This document shows, in pieces, positions 17,434-25,427 of a stretch of 64,000 bases of DNA. A program made the position numbers and the translations under genes. This stretch comes from Lysobacter sp. KIS68-7. Its GTDB lineage: Bacteria; Pseudomonadota; Gammaproteobacteria; Xanthomonadales; Xanthomonadaceae. Position 1 is the first letter of the stretch. Each line of letters opens with the position of its first letter. The stretch lies in NCBI RefSeq assembly GCF_021284745.1, contig NZ_CP089925.1:1487001-1551000 (forward strand), written 5' to 3'. The notes below the pieces were generated by a model. It worked only from the letters and a program-made list of their open reading frames with translations, searched no databases and was not told where the DNA came from.

Positions 17434-17636
17434 ACAACGACCATCACCTTGCATGGGGCTTCAGCTTCGCACTGGAGAGCGGGGACGGTAGGCAGTTGTC
17501 CCGCGACACCGCCGATGAACTCTTCGACGTGATCATTGCTTGGGCAGAGGCCCGCGGTCATCAGATTGGCGGCGGATATCGAGGCGTCGATAACGATGCA
17601 TCGACAGAGGATGTCTTCCCGCTGCGAGAGGAATAG
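17430..17636 (+). CDS. Small soluble protein, possibly YggL/DUF469-like
   Basis: The 68-residue protein starts with TTG and has an excellent GGAGGAG upstream, which supports the rare start. LAWGFSFAL, then RDTADELFDVIIAWAEARG and IGGGYRG, resemble the core of YggL (DUF469), a small 50S ribosome-binding protein. The basic N-terminal part of YggL is missing, so this would be a short relative. The match was made by eye and is tentative. It closes the three-gene overlapping unit. Confidence 0.5.
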   Translation: MNNDHHLAWGFSFALESGDGRQLSRDTADELFDVIIAWAEARGHQIGGGYRGVDNDASTEDVFPLREE

Positions 17637-17659
17637 GCCGCCCCCACGTCCCGCGCAGA

Positions 17660-17787
17660 GGACCGACACGCAGTCCGTTGTCGCGACTGCAGGGCGGCCA
17701 TGGATGGCCACCCGGGCGGAGCTCCGGTTGCATGGATGCGGCTTGAAGGCGCTCCGACAGGCGCGACAACGGACTGCGTGGCGGTCC
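17660..17787. repeat. 128-bp palindromic intergenic element
   Basis: Two 26-bp arms (17660-17685 and 17762-17787) are inverted copies with one mismatch. The inner 19 bp of each arm are perfect complements (CACGCAGTCCGTTGTCGCG on the left). The centre holds two further small palindromes around the same core, GGCCATGGATGGCC and GCATGGATGC. It lies between convergent genes and encodes nothing convincing. Intergenic repeats with CATGGATG cores occur in Xanthomonadales genomes, so this may be a member of a dispersed family or a MITE. Copy number cannot be judged from one window. Confidence 0.75.
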
Positions 17788-17820
17788 GTCGCTCTCGTGT
17801 CGCAGCAGCAGCCCCAAGCT

Positions 17821-18165
17821 CTACGGCTCCATGAAGATCAGCCAAGCCGCCACCACGATCAGCGCAAACCCCGCCCAGTGATTCCACCTCAGCGGCTGCC
17901 CCAGGTACCAAAGCGAGAACCCGGCGAAGACCACCAAGGTAATGACCTCCTGCATCCCCTTGAGCTGAGGCGCCGAGTACACCGCGCTCCCCCAGCGATT
18001 CGCCGGCACCATCAACATGTACTCGAAGAACGCGATCCCCCAACTGGCCACGATCGCCAGCCACAAGGGCGCCGCCTTGTACTTGAGGTGCCCGTACCAG
18101 GCAAAGGTCATGAAAACGTTCGAACACAGCAGCAGCAAAATCGGCACAAAACGGTCGAAAGCCAT
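17821..18165 (-). CDS. DMT-like DUF486 membrane protein
   Basis: This 114-residue protein has four predicted membrane helices and the DUF486 pattern: SNVFMTFAWYGHLKY in helix 1, then ASWGIAFFEYMLMVPANRWG and FSLWYLGQPLRWNHWAGF. The family is distantly related to small drug/metabolite transporters; its substrate is unknown. The ATG at 18165 (MAFDRFVPILLL) is preferred to the longer frame. It diverges from the two-component operon. Confidence 0.82.
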   Translation of the reverse strand: MAFDRFVPILLLLCSNVFMTFAWYGHLKYKAAPLWLAIVASWGIAFFEYMLMVPANRWGSAVYSAPQLKGMQEVITLVVFAGFSLWYLGQPLRWNHWAGFALIVVAAWLIFMEP

Positions 18166-18208
18166 ACGGCACCCCTGATCAGACAAACGGCTGGCCCGAA
18201 TCTTGACG

Positions 18209-18256
18209 CCTTCACACGCCTTCACGGAGCCTCCACCCCCGGATCGGCACCTTCAC
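18209..18256. promoter_or_regulatory. CCTTCAC direct repeats before the two-component operon
   Basis: CCTTCAC occurs at 18209-18215, 18219-18225 and 18250-18256. The first two are 10 bp apart and the third is 31 bp further, so all three lie on about the same face of the helix. Tandem direct repeats near 10-11 bp spacing are typical binding sites of OmpR-type regulators, and the downstream gene encodes one, so autoregulation is plausible. This is inferred from position only. Confidence 0.4.
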
Positions 18257-18288
18257 GAAGCTGAAGAACCCCGACAGGAGCAGCCTCC

Positions 18289-19002
18289 ATGCGCAGCAAC
18301 GAAGAACCCGCCGGCCTTGTCCTCATCGTCGAGGACAACCGGAATATTTCCGAGATGGTCGGCGAGTACCTCGAAGGACGTGGATTCGAGGTCGACTACG
18401 CCTCCGATGGCCTCGACGGCTACCGGCTTGCGGCAGAGAACAGCTACGACGTGATCGTCCTCGACCTCATGCTCCCCCGCCTGGACGGCCTGGAAGTCTG
18501 CAAGCGCCTCCGCGAGGAAGCCCGCAAGTCGACCCCCGTCCTCATGCTCACCGCCCGGGACACCCTGGACGAGAAGCTCACGGGCCTGGGCGCCGGCGCC
18601 GACGACTACCTCACCAAACCCTTCGCCATCCAGGAGCTCGAAGCCCGGCTGCGCGCCCTGATCCGCCGCGAACGCCGCCAGGTGGGCGCCGAGGTCCTCA
18701 AGGTCGCCGACCTGGTCCTCGACCCGGCCTCGTTGCGCGCCACCCGCGCCGGCAGCGAACTCCAGCTCTCGCCGATCGGCCTGAAGCTGCTCACCATCCT
18801 CATGCGCGAGTCCCCGCGCGTGGTGAGCCGCCAGGAAATCGAGCGCGAGATCTGGGGCAACGGCCTGCCCGACTCCGACACCCTGCGCAGCCATCTCTAC
18901 AATCTGCGCAAGACCATCGACAAGCCGTTCGAGAAGCCGCTGCTGCACACCGTGCAGAGCGCCGGCTACCGGATCGCCGACATCGAACAACCGCCTGCCT
19001 GA
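18289..19002 (+). CDS. OmpR-family response regulator
   Basis: The 237-residue protein has a receiver domain (about residues 10-122) with acidic pair ED at 15-16, phosphoacceptor Asp59 in VIVLDLMLP, Thr in MLTARD and Lys in YLTKPF. A winged-helix DNA-binding domain follows (about 135-230). A ribosome-binding site, CAGGAG, precedes the ATG. The partner kinase starts 8 bp after its stop. The following exporter genes are likely in the same operon or regulon. Confidence 0.93.
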   Translation: MRSNEEPAGLVLIVEDNRNISEMVGEYLEGRGFEVDYASDGLDGYRLAAENSYDVIVLDLMLPRLDGLEVCKRLREEARKSTPVLMLTARDTLDEKLTGLGAGADDYLTKPFAIQELEARLRALIRRERRQVGAEVLKVADLVLDPASLRATRAGSELQLSPIGLKLLTILMRESPRVVSRQEIEREIWGNGLPDSDTLRSHLYNLRKTIDKPFEKPLLHTVQSAGYRIADIEQPPA

Positions 19003-19010
19003 GAAACCCG

Positions 19011-20282
19011 GTGCCCCAAGGGTTGCCCCGCAAGATCCGGATCGCCTTCATCCTGCAGGTGGTGATGGTCGGGCTCGCCGTGATTGCGGCGGGCTGGCTG
19101 GTGTCCCTCGTCATCCGGATGGGCCTGATGCGCGCCGCCTCGGAATCCGAGGCGAAGGATTTCTTCGTGCGCCTGTCGCACGACGCGAACTATGGGCTCC
19201 CGCACGGACGCAACTTCACCAGTTGGTATGTGCCCGCCGGTCAGCCGGCGACCAATGTGCCCGGGGAATTCGCGCATCTCTCGCCGGGCTACCACGACCT
19301 CGACTCGCGCGGCCTGCACGTGCGCGTCGAGCGGCAGCCCGCGGGCACGCTGTACCTGGCCTACGACACGCAGCGCATCGACCGGCTGATGTACGCCTTC
19401 GCGGTGTTGCCGATGGCCCTCGGGCTCATCGGTGTGGTGGCGGTGTCCTTCCTCACGTATCGCGTGTCCAAGCGCCTGGTGACGCCGGTGAACTGGCTCG
19501 CGCGCCAGGTCGCCGCGTGGGATCCGCGCCGGCCCGATATCGATGTGCTTGCGCCGCATCGCCTGCCGGCCGACATCGGCAGCGGCGAAGCGCGGCAGCT
19601 CGCGCAGGCGTTGCATACGCTGGGCGAACGCGTGGAGGCATTCGTTGCAAGAGAACGCAACTTCACCCGCGATGCGAGCCATGAGCTGCGCACACCGCTC
19701 ACCGTGATCCGCGTAGCGGCCGACCTGCTGGAGTCGGAAGCGCTCAGTGCCCGCGGCCAACGCTCGCTGCAACGCGTCCAACGCGCGAGCCGTGACATGG
19801 AAGCGGTGATCGACGCCTTCCTCATCCTCGCCAGGGAGGCCGACATCGAACCGCAGCGCGAGCACTTCGCCGTCTCGGACATCGTGGCCGAGGAAGTGGA
19901 CAAGGTGGCGCCGCTGCTGGAAGGCAAGCCCGTGGAACTGCGCGTGGTCAAGCGCGCGGAGCCGGAACTGCATGCGCCCTCGCGCGTGCTCGCGGTGATG
20001 GTGGGCAACCTGCTCAGCAATGCCTGCCAATACACCGACGAGGGCGACATCGAGGTCCGCATCGAAGAAGACCGCGTCAGCGTGCGCGACACCGGCATCG
20101 GCATGACGCGCGAAACCCTGCAGCGGGCATTCGACCCGTTCTATCGCGCCGATCAGGACATCGGCGGCATGGGCTTGGGCCTGTCGGTGGTGCGCCGCTT
20201 GGGCGAACGCTTCGGCTGGCCCGTCGTGCTCGAGAGCGTGCCCGGAAGCGGGACCTTGGCCACGATTCAATTCGTTCGCTGA
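19011..20282 (+). CDS. Sensor histidine kinase
   Basis: The 423-residue inner-membrane kinase starts with GTG. A membrane helix (about 10-35), a periplasmic sensor region (about 36-122) and a second helix (about 125-150) are followed by a linker. The phosphorylated His is His224 in DASHELRTPL. The ATP-binding domain has NLLSNACQYT (N box), DTGIGM (G1) and GMGLGLSVV (G2). It should phosphorylate the adjacent OmpR-type regulator. The signal is unknown, but linkage to a MacAB-type exporter suggests envelope or antimicrobial stress. Confidence 0.92.
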   Translation: MPQGLPRKIRIAFILQVVMVGLAVIAAGWLVSLVIRMGLMRAASESEAKDFFVRLSHDANYGLPHGRNFTSWYVPAGQPATNVPGEFAHLSPGYHDLDSRGLHVRVERQPAGTLYLAYDTQRIDRLMYAFAVLPMALGLIGVVAVSFLTYRVSKRLVTPVNWLARQVAAWDPRRPDIDVLAPHRLPADIGSGEARQLAQALHTLGERVEAFVARERNFTRDASHELRTPLTVIRVAADLLESEALSARGQRSLQRVQRASRDMEAVIDAFLILAREADIEPQREHFAVSDIVAEEVDKVAPLLEGKPVELRVVKRAEPELHAPSRVLAVMVGNLLSNACQYTDEGDIEVRIEEDRVSVRDTGIGMTRETLQRAFDPFYRADQDIGGMGLGLSVVRRLGERFGWPVVLESVPGSGTLATIQFVR

Positions 20283-20368
20283 ACGAAGTTCCCCGCGGGC
20301 GGTCAACGAGGCGACGATGCGCGCGTTTGCGGCATCTTCGTCCCCTTTCCTCGACTCGCTCCCCTCGA

Positions 20369-21904
20369 ATGGCCTCGACCGCACGCAAGTCCCGCCTTCC
20401 CATCGCGCCGCGCACCGCCGCGATCGTCCTGGCCCTCGTCGTCCTGGGGGCCGCCGGTTGGTGGTGGTCCGCGCGCAAAGCGGCCGCGGCCGAAGGCGGG
20501 TTCCGCACGGCCGCCGTGGAGCGTGGCGATATCCGCGTCGCCATCTCCGCCACGGGCACGCTTGCGGCGATCTCGACGGTCGATGTCGGCAGCCAGATCT
20601 CGGGCCAGGTCACCGACGTGCTGGTCGACTTCAACGACCAGGTGCACAAGGGGCAGGTGATCGCGCGCATCGACCCGAGCACCTACCAGGCGCAGATCGC
20701 GCAGGGCGATGCGCAGATCGCGACGGCGCGCGCCAACCTCGCCACCGCGCAGGCCACGCTCAAGAACGCCGAAGCCGATTACGACCGCAAGGTGCCGCTC
20801 GCCGGCCAGCAGTTGATCGCGAAGGGCGACCTCGACCTGGCGCGCGCCGCGCGCGACCAGGCCCGCGCGCAGGTCAACGCCGCGCAGGCGCAGATCACGC
20901 AGCAGCAGGCCTCCACGCAGACCACGCAGCTCAACCTGCAGCGCACGGTGATTCGTTCGCCGGTGGATGGCGTGGTGCTCACGCGCACCATCGAGCCGGG
21001 CCAGACGGTCGCGGCCAGCTTGCAGGCGCCTGTGTTGTTCCAGATCGCCGAAGACCTGTCGAAGATGGAAATCCTGCTGCAGATCGACGAGGCCGACATC
21101 GGCCAGGTCAAGGCGGGACAGGGCGTGAACTTCACCGTCGATGCGTTCCCCGAGCGCAGCTTCCGCGGCAACGTGCAGCAGGTGCGCTTGTCGGCGACCA
21201 ACACGAACAACGTGATCACGTATCCGGTGGTCGTCACCGTCGACAACAAGGACGGCGTGTTGCTGCCGGGCATGACGGTGAACGCGGAGATCGAAGTCAG
21301 CCGCCGCGATGACGTGCTGAAGATTCCGAATGCGGCCTTGCGCTTCAAGCCGGCGGATGACAACAGCGGTGCGGGCGCGGGTGGGCCGCAACGCGGCGGC
21401 ATGTCGGGAGAATTGCCGAAGCTCGCGCAGACGCTGGCCTTGAACACCACGCAGCAGGCCGCCTTCGACGACGCGCTCGCGCAGATGAAGCAGCGCATGG
21501 CCGCGCGCCAGGCGCCGCAGGGTGCGCAGCAAAGCGGTGGCAGTGCGTTGTTCGGTCGTCCGCCGGGTGGTGGGCAGGGCGGCGGCAATGCGAACGCGGG
21601 CGGCGGCAATGCGAGCGGTGCGATGCGCCAGAAAATGCAGGAGCGCTTCAACCAGCAGTTCGCCGCGTTCCGCGCCACGCTCGACGACACGCAGAAGAAC
21701 AAGTGGGACGCCGGCATCACCGCGCTGGTGAGCGCGCGCCGTGCGCCGATCTACAAGCTCGTCGACGGCAAGCCGCAGCCGGCCATGGTGCGCATCGGCG
21801 TGACCGACGGGACGAACACCGAAGTGATGGGCAGCGACGTGAAAGCGGGCGATGCCATCATCGTCGGCGCCGAGCGCTCGTCGAAGGACAAGTCCACGCA
21901 ATGA
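20369..21904 (+). CDS. macA: MacA-like periplasmic adaptor with helical insertion
   Basis: This 511-residue protein is longer than the usual 370-430. It has an N-terminal anchor helix (about 15-35), lipoyl halves (VLVDFNDQVHKGQVIARIDPSTY and VIRSPVDGVVLTRTIEPGQ), an alpha hairpin (about 110-195) and beta-barrel (about 215-330). A helical Gly/Gln-rich insertion (about 335-450) carries LNTTQQAAF and LDDTQKNKW, which look like LTxxQ motifs of Spy/CpxP. The membrane-proximal domain resumes at YKLVDGKPQPAMVRIG. It should bridge the ABC exporter to an outer-membrane channel. Its stop overlaps the ATPase start. Confidence 0.88.
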   Translation: MASTARKSRLPIAPRTAAIVLALVVLGAAGWWWSARKAAAAEGGFRTAAVERGDIRVAISATGTLAAISTVDVGSQISGQVTDVLVDFNDQVHKGQVIARIDPSTYQAQIAQGDAQIATARANLATAQATLKNAEADYDRKVPLAGQQLIAKGDLDLARAARDQARAQVNAAQAQITQQQASTQTTQLNLQRTVIRSPVDGVVLTRTIEPGQTVAASLQAPVLFQIAEDLSKMEILLQIDEADIGQVKAGQGVNFTVDAFPERSFRGNVQQVRLSATNTNNVITYPVVVTVDNKDGVLLPGMTVNAEIEVSRRDDVLKIPNAALRFKPADDNSGAGAGGPQRGGMSGELPKLAQTLALNTTQQAAFDDALAQMKQRMAARQAPQGAQQSGGSALFGRPPGGGQGGGNANAGGGNASGAMRQKMQERFNQQFAAFRATLDDTQKNKWDAGITALVSARRAPIYKLVDGKPQPAMVRIGVTDGTNTEVMGSDVKAGDAIIVGAERSSKDKSTQ

Positions 21905-22617
21905 ACGCCGTCGCCAAGCCGCGGGAAGATCGCGCGGCCGTCATCGAGACGCGCCGGTTGGGCAAGGTCTATTCCGAAGGCAGCGAGGCGGAGGTCGTCG
22001 CGCTGCGCGCGGTGGACCTGCGCATCGGGCGCGGCGAATTCGTCGCGATCATGGGGCCGTCGGGCTCGGGCAAGTCGACGCTGATGAACCTGCTCGGCTG
22101 CCTGGATACGCCCAGCTCGGGCACGTATCACTGCGATGGTGTCGATGTCGCTTCGCTCGACGCCGAAGGCCGCGCGGAACTGCGCCTGGAGAAGATCGGT
22201 TTCGTCTTCCAGGGCTTCAACCTGCTGCCCCGCATGAACGCGCTGGAGAACGTCGCGATGCCGATGGGCTACGCGAACGTGCACCGCGAAGAGCGCATGC
22301 GCCGCGCGCGCGAAGCGCTTTCCGCGGTGGGCCTGGGCAATCGCGAATCGCATCGGCCCAGCGAGATGTCCGGCGGCCAGCAGCAGCGCGTCGCCATTGC
22401 GCGCGCGCTGATCAATCGCCCGCCGATCCTCCTGGCCGACGAACCCACCGGCGCGCTGGATTCGAAGACCGGCGAGGAAATCCTCGCGCTGTTCAAGCGC
22501 CTGCAGCAGGAAGACCACACCGTCGTGCTCATCACCCACGATCCGGACGTCGCGCAGCACTGCGACCGCATCTTCATGATGCGCGACGGCCACCTGAGCG
22601 AGGAGGCGAGCGCATGA
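21901..22617 (+). CDS. macB: ABC exporter ATPase, MacB/LolD type
   Basis: The 238-residue ATPase has Walker A GPSGSGKST, the Q loop in FVFQGFNLL, signature MSGGQQQRVAIARAL, Walker B ILLADEPTGALDS and the switch His in LITHDP. In E. coli MacB the ATPase and permease are fused; here they are separate genes that overlap by ATGA. It powers the adjacent MacB-type permease with the MacA-like adaptor. The substrate is unknown. Confidence 0.9.
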   Translation: MNAVAKPREDRAAVIETRRLGKVYSEGSEAEVVALRAVDLRIGRGEFVAIMGPSGSGKSTLMNLLGCLDTPSSGTYHCDGVDVASLDAEGRAELRLEKIGFVFQGFNLLPRMNALENVAMPMGYANVHREERMRRAREALSAVGLGNRESHRPSEMSGGQQQRVAIARALINRPPILLADEPTGALDSKTGEEILALFKRLQQEDHTVVLITHDPDVAQHCDRIFMMRDGHLSEEASA

Positions 22618-23849
22618 ATCCCATGGAAGTCCTGCACACCGCGTTCTACGCGTTGCGCGGCAACTGGATGCGCAGTGCGTTGACCTCGCTCGGCGTGATC
22701 ATCGGCATCGCGGCGGTGATCGTCATGGTGTCGGTGGGGCAGGGCACGCAGGCGGAAATCGACAAGCTGGTGTCGGGCCTGGGCTCCAATCGCCTCGACA
22801 TCAGCCCGGGTTCGGGGCGCGGTTTCGGCGGCATCCGCATCGCCGGCGCCAACAACTTCACGCTGAAGCAGGACGACGCGGACGCGATCCGCGCCGAAAT
22901 CCCGGAGGTGCAGTACGTCGCCTCCAGCCTGCGCGGCAACAGCCAGGTTGTGTACGCGGAGAACAACTGGTCCACGAGTTGGCAGGGCGTGCAGCCGGAT
23001 TGGTTCGAGATCAATGGCTGGACGCTGGCCTCGGGCGATGGCTTCGATGCGCGCGCGTATACCGGCGCGGCGAAGACCGTGATCCTGGGCGAAACGGTGC
23101 GCCGCGAATTGTTCGGCGACGACGATCCGCTGGGCCAGACGGTCCGCATCGGGCGCGTGCCCTTCACCGTGGTCGGCACGCTCAACCCGAAGGGGCAGGG
23201 CGGCTTCGGCCAGGACCAGGACGACATCATGGTGGTGCCGCTGGAAACCGCGCGCCGCCGTTTGATGGGCGCGATGGGCCTGCCGCCGGGTGCGGTGATG
23301 CAGATCGCGCTCGGCGTGGCCAACGCCAACGACCTCGATTACGTGCAGGGCGAAGTGGAAGGCCTGCTGCGCCAGCGCCACAAGCTGCAGCCCGGCGCGG
23401 AGGACGACTTCAACGTGCGCAACATCGCCGAGATCATCGCCACGCGCACGGCGACGACCAACCTGATGTCCAAGCTGCTCGGCGCGGTAGCGACGATCTG
23501 CCTGGTCATCGGCGGCATCGGGATCATGAACATCATGCTGGTGTCGGTGACCGAGCGCATCCGCGAGATCGGCCTGCGCATGGCGGTGGGCGCGGGGCCG
23601 CGTGATGTGCGCCGGCAGTTCCTCGCCGAGGCGATGCTGATCTCGATGATCGGTGGCGTCATCGGCATCGCGATCGGCATCGTGGGGGCGCTGCTGGTCG
23701 GCAAGTTCAGCGATTTGCCCGTGCAGGTGAACGCGAACGTGGTGGGGCTCGCGGCGACGTTCTCCATCGCGACCGGCTTGTTCTTCGGGTACTACCCGGC
23801 GCGCAAGGCCTCGTTGCTGGATCCGATCGAGGCATTGCGTCAGCAATAG
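22614..23849 (+). CDS. MacB-type ABC permease
   Basis: This 411-residue FtsX/MacB-fold permease has a first helix at about residues 20-42 (SALTSLGVIIGIAAVIVMVS), a large periplasmic domain (about 45-285) and three C-terminal helices. The intracellular motif VTERIREIGLRMAVGA lies between helices 2 and 3. The MacB fold transmits ATP hydrolysis to the periplasm and does not carry substrate through the membrane. It ends the operon adaptor-ATPase-permease behind the two-component pair; all three genes overlap by 4 bp. Confidence 0.92.
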   Translation: MNPMEVLHTAFYALRGNWMRSALTSLGVIIGIAAVIVMVSVGQGTQAEIDKLVSGLGSNRLDISPGSGRGFGGIRIAGANNFTLKQDDADAIRAEIPEVQYVASSLRGNSQVVYAENNWSTSWQGVQPDWFEINGWTLASGDGFDARAYTGAAKTVILGETVRRELFGDDDPLGQTVRIGRVPFTVVGTLNPKGQGGFGQDQDDIMVVPLETARRRLMGAMGLPPGAVMQIALGVANANDLDYVQGEVEGLLRQRHKLQPGAEDDFNVRNIAEIIATRTATTNLMSKLLGAVATICLVIGGIGIMNIMLVSVTERIREIGLRMAVGAGPRDVRRQFLAEAMLISMIGGVIGIAIGIVGALLVGKFSDLPVQVNANVVGLAATFSIATGLFFGYYPARKASLLDPIEALRQQ

Positions 23850-23916
23850 AGATTTCGACAGCGCATTGAGGCATTTGCGCGGGGAGTGGACGGCGGCGCT
23901 TTTGTAGCGTCGCCGC

Positions 23917-25389
23917 ATGTGCGCACTCCCCTTTTTTTCTTCCCGTGGCCTGGCCGTGGCAGGCCTCGCCGTCTTGCTGGCCTTTGCATTCCTCGGGATG
24001 CGCGGGATCTTCGAGCCCGATGAAGGCCGCTACACCAACGTCGCGCTGATGATGCTCGACCGGGGCGATTGGCTCACGCCGATGCGCAACGAGATCACCG
24101 GGCATTGGACCAAGCCGCCCATGACGTATTGGCTCATCGCGGCGAGCGTGTGGGCGTTCGGACAGGAGGCGTGGGCGGCGCGCTTGCCGATCGCCTTCTC
24201 GTTCCTGGTGTGTGTCGCATGCGTCGGGTGGATCGCGCGGCACTGCGCGCCGGGGCGCGAGGCGAAGGCGATGTTGGTGTTCGCGACCATGCTGGCGCCT
24301 TGCCTTGCGGCGCAGTTGGTGACGACCGACTTTCCGTTGTCGGCGGCCGAAGCGGTGGCGATGGCGATGTTCGTGCAGGCGCGGTTCGGCCATGCGCGAT
24401 GGCGGAGCGCGGCGTGGATCGGCATGTGGGCGGCGTTCGGGGTCGCGTTCCTGATCAAGGGGCCGCCGGGGGTGTTGCCCTTGTTGGCAGTGCTCGCGCA
24501 TGCAGGGTTCGTGCGCGGGGCGTCCGTGGGTGTGCGGTGGCATGTCGCGGGCCTGGCGGTGTTCTTCGCGATTGCCTTGCCTTGGTACGCGGCGGTCGTC
24601 GCGCGCCATGAAGGGTTGCTCGCCTATTTCCTCGGCGCCGAAGTGCTGGACCGAGTGGCGAGCGATCGATTCGACCGCAACGGCGGATGGTTCGGATGGG
24701 CGCGGGTCTACGCGCCGATGTTGCTGCTGGGAAGCCTGCCGTGGACGTTCTCGTTCTGGCGCTGGCTGCGCGATGTGGCGGGTCGCATGCGTGCATGGCG
24801 CGATGTGCGCGAACGCACGCGCGATGCGTCGCGCCTGCTGCTCGCGTTGTGGTTCACGCTGCCGCTGTTCGTGTTCTGCCTCGCACAGTCGCGCCTGCCG
24901 CTGTATGTGCTGCCCTTGTTCGTGCCGATCGCCGTCGCGGTGTCCACCGTCGATGCGCGTTGGCCGAAGTGGCCATCGCTTGCCGCGTGGGCCGCATGCC
25001 TGCTTGCGTTGCGCGTGATCGCCGCGCACTGGCCCGCGCCGTTGGACAGCGCGCGTTGGGCGCAGGAGATCGCAGCGCGCGCGGAAGGGCCGGTGCGCAA
25101 GGTCGTGTTCGTGCAGGACACGCCGCGCTGGGGCTTGCACCTGCACCTGGATGCGCAGGTGGAACGGCATTCGCACGCGCCGGTGGAGGAGCCGCGCTTC
25201 GGTCGCCGCTACGACGCGGATTTCGCGAGCGCGCTCGCCACCGGCAGCATGCCCGGCACCGTGTATGTCGCCCCGGTCGCGTTGTGGCCCGGGTTGCGGG
25301 CGATCTCCGTCACCGCGGGCTACGTCGCGCGGCCGCTCGGTGCGGTGCATCACGGTCGGCAGGTGTTCGAACTGCGGCCTTCGCCATGA
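23917..25389 (+). CDS. ArnT-like membrane glycosyltransferase (GT-C fold)
   Basis: This 490-residue protein has about 11 membrane helices. IFEPDEGRYTNVALMMLDRGDWLTP in the first periplasmic loop holds the catalytic acidic residues of ArnT/PMT-type enzymes that use polyprenyl-phosphate sugars. HWTKPPMTYWL and FLIKGPPGVLPLL also match this family. ArnT itself adds aminoarabinose to lipid A, but no arn genes are nearby and the C-terminal domain is short, so the sugar and acceptor are uncertain. The frame uses more GTG/TTG-rich codons than the neighbours. Confidence 0.82.
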   Translation: MCALPFFSSRGLAVAGLAVLLAFAFLGMRGIFEPDEGRYTNVALMMLDRGDWLTPMRNEITGHWTKPPMTYWLIAASVWAFGQEAWAARLPIAFSFLVCVACVGWIARHCAPGREAKAMLVFATMLAPCLAAQLVTTDFPLSAAEAVAMAMFVQARFGHARWRSAAWIGMWAAFGVAFLIKGPPGVLPLLAVLAHAGFVRGASVGVRWHVAGLAVFFAIALPWYAAVVARHEGLLAYFLGAEVLDRVASDRFDRNGGWFGWARVYAPMLLLGSLPWTFSFWRWLRDVAGRMRAWRDVRERTRDASRLLLALWFTLPLFVFCLAQSRLPLYVLPLFVPIAVAVSTVDARWPKWPSLAAWAACLLALRVIAAHWPAPLDSARWAQEIAARAEGPVRKVVFVQDTPRWGLHLHLDAQVERHSHAPVEEPRFGRRYDADFASALATGSMPGTVYVAPVALWPGLRAISVTAGYVARPLGAVHHGRQVFELRPSP

Positions 25390-25427
25390 TCGGGCTATGC
25401 TCCGCGGCATGACCCTCGGAGATCGCC

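Noticed and set aside
17660-17787. The palindromic element as a tRNA, CRISPR repeat or phage attachment site
   Set aside because: It has no cloverleaf or T-arm sequence, no repeated spacer pattern and no integrase nearby.
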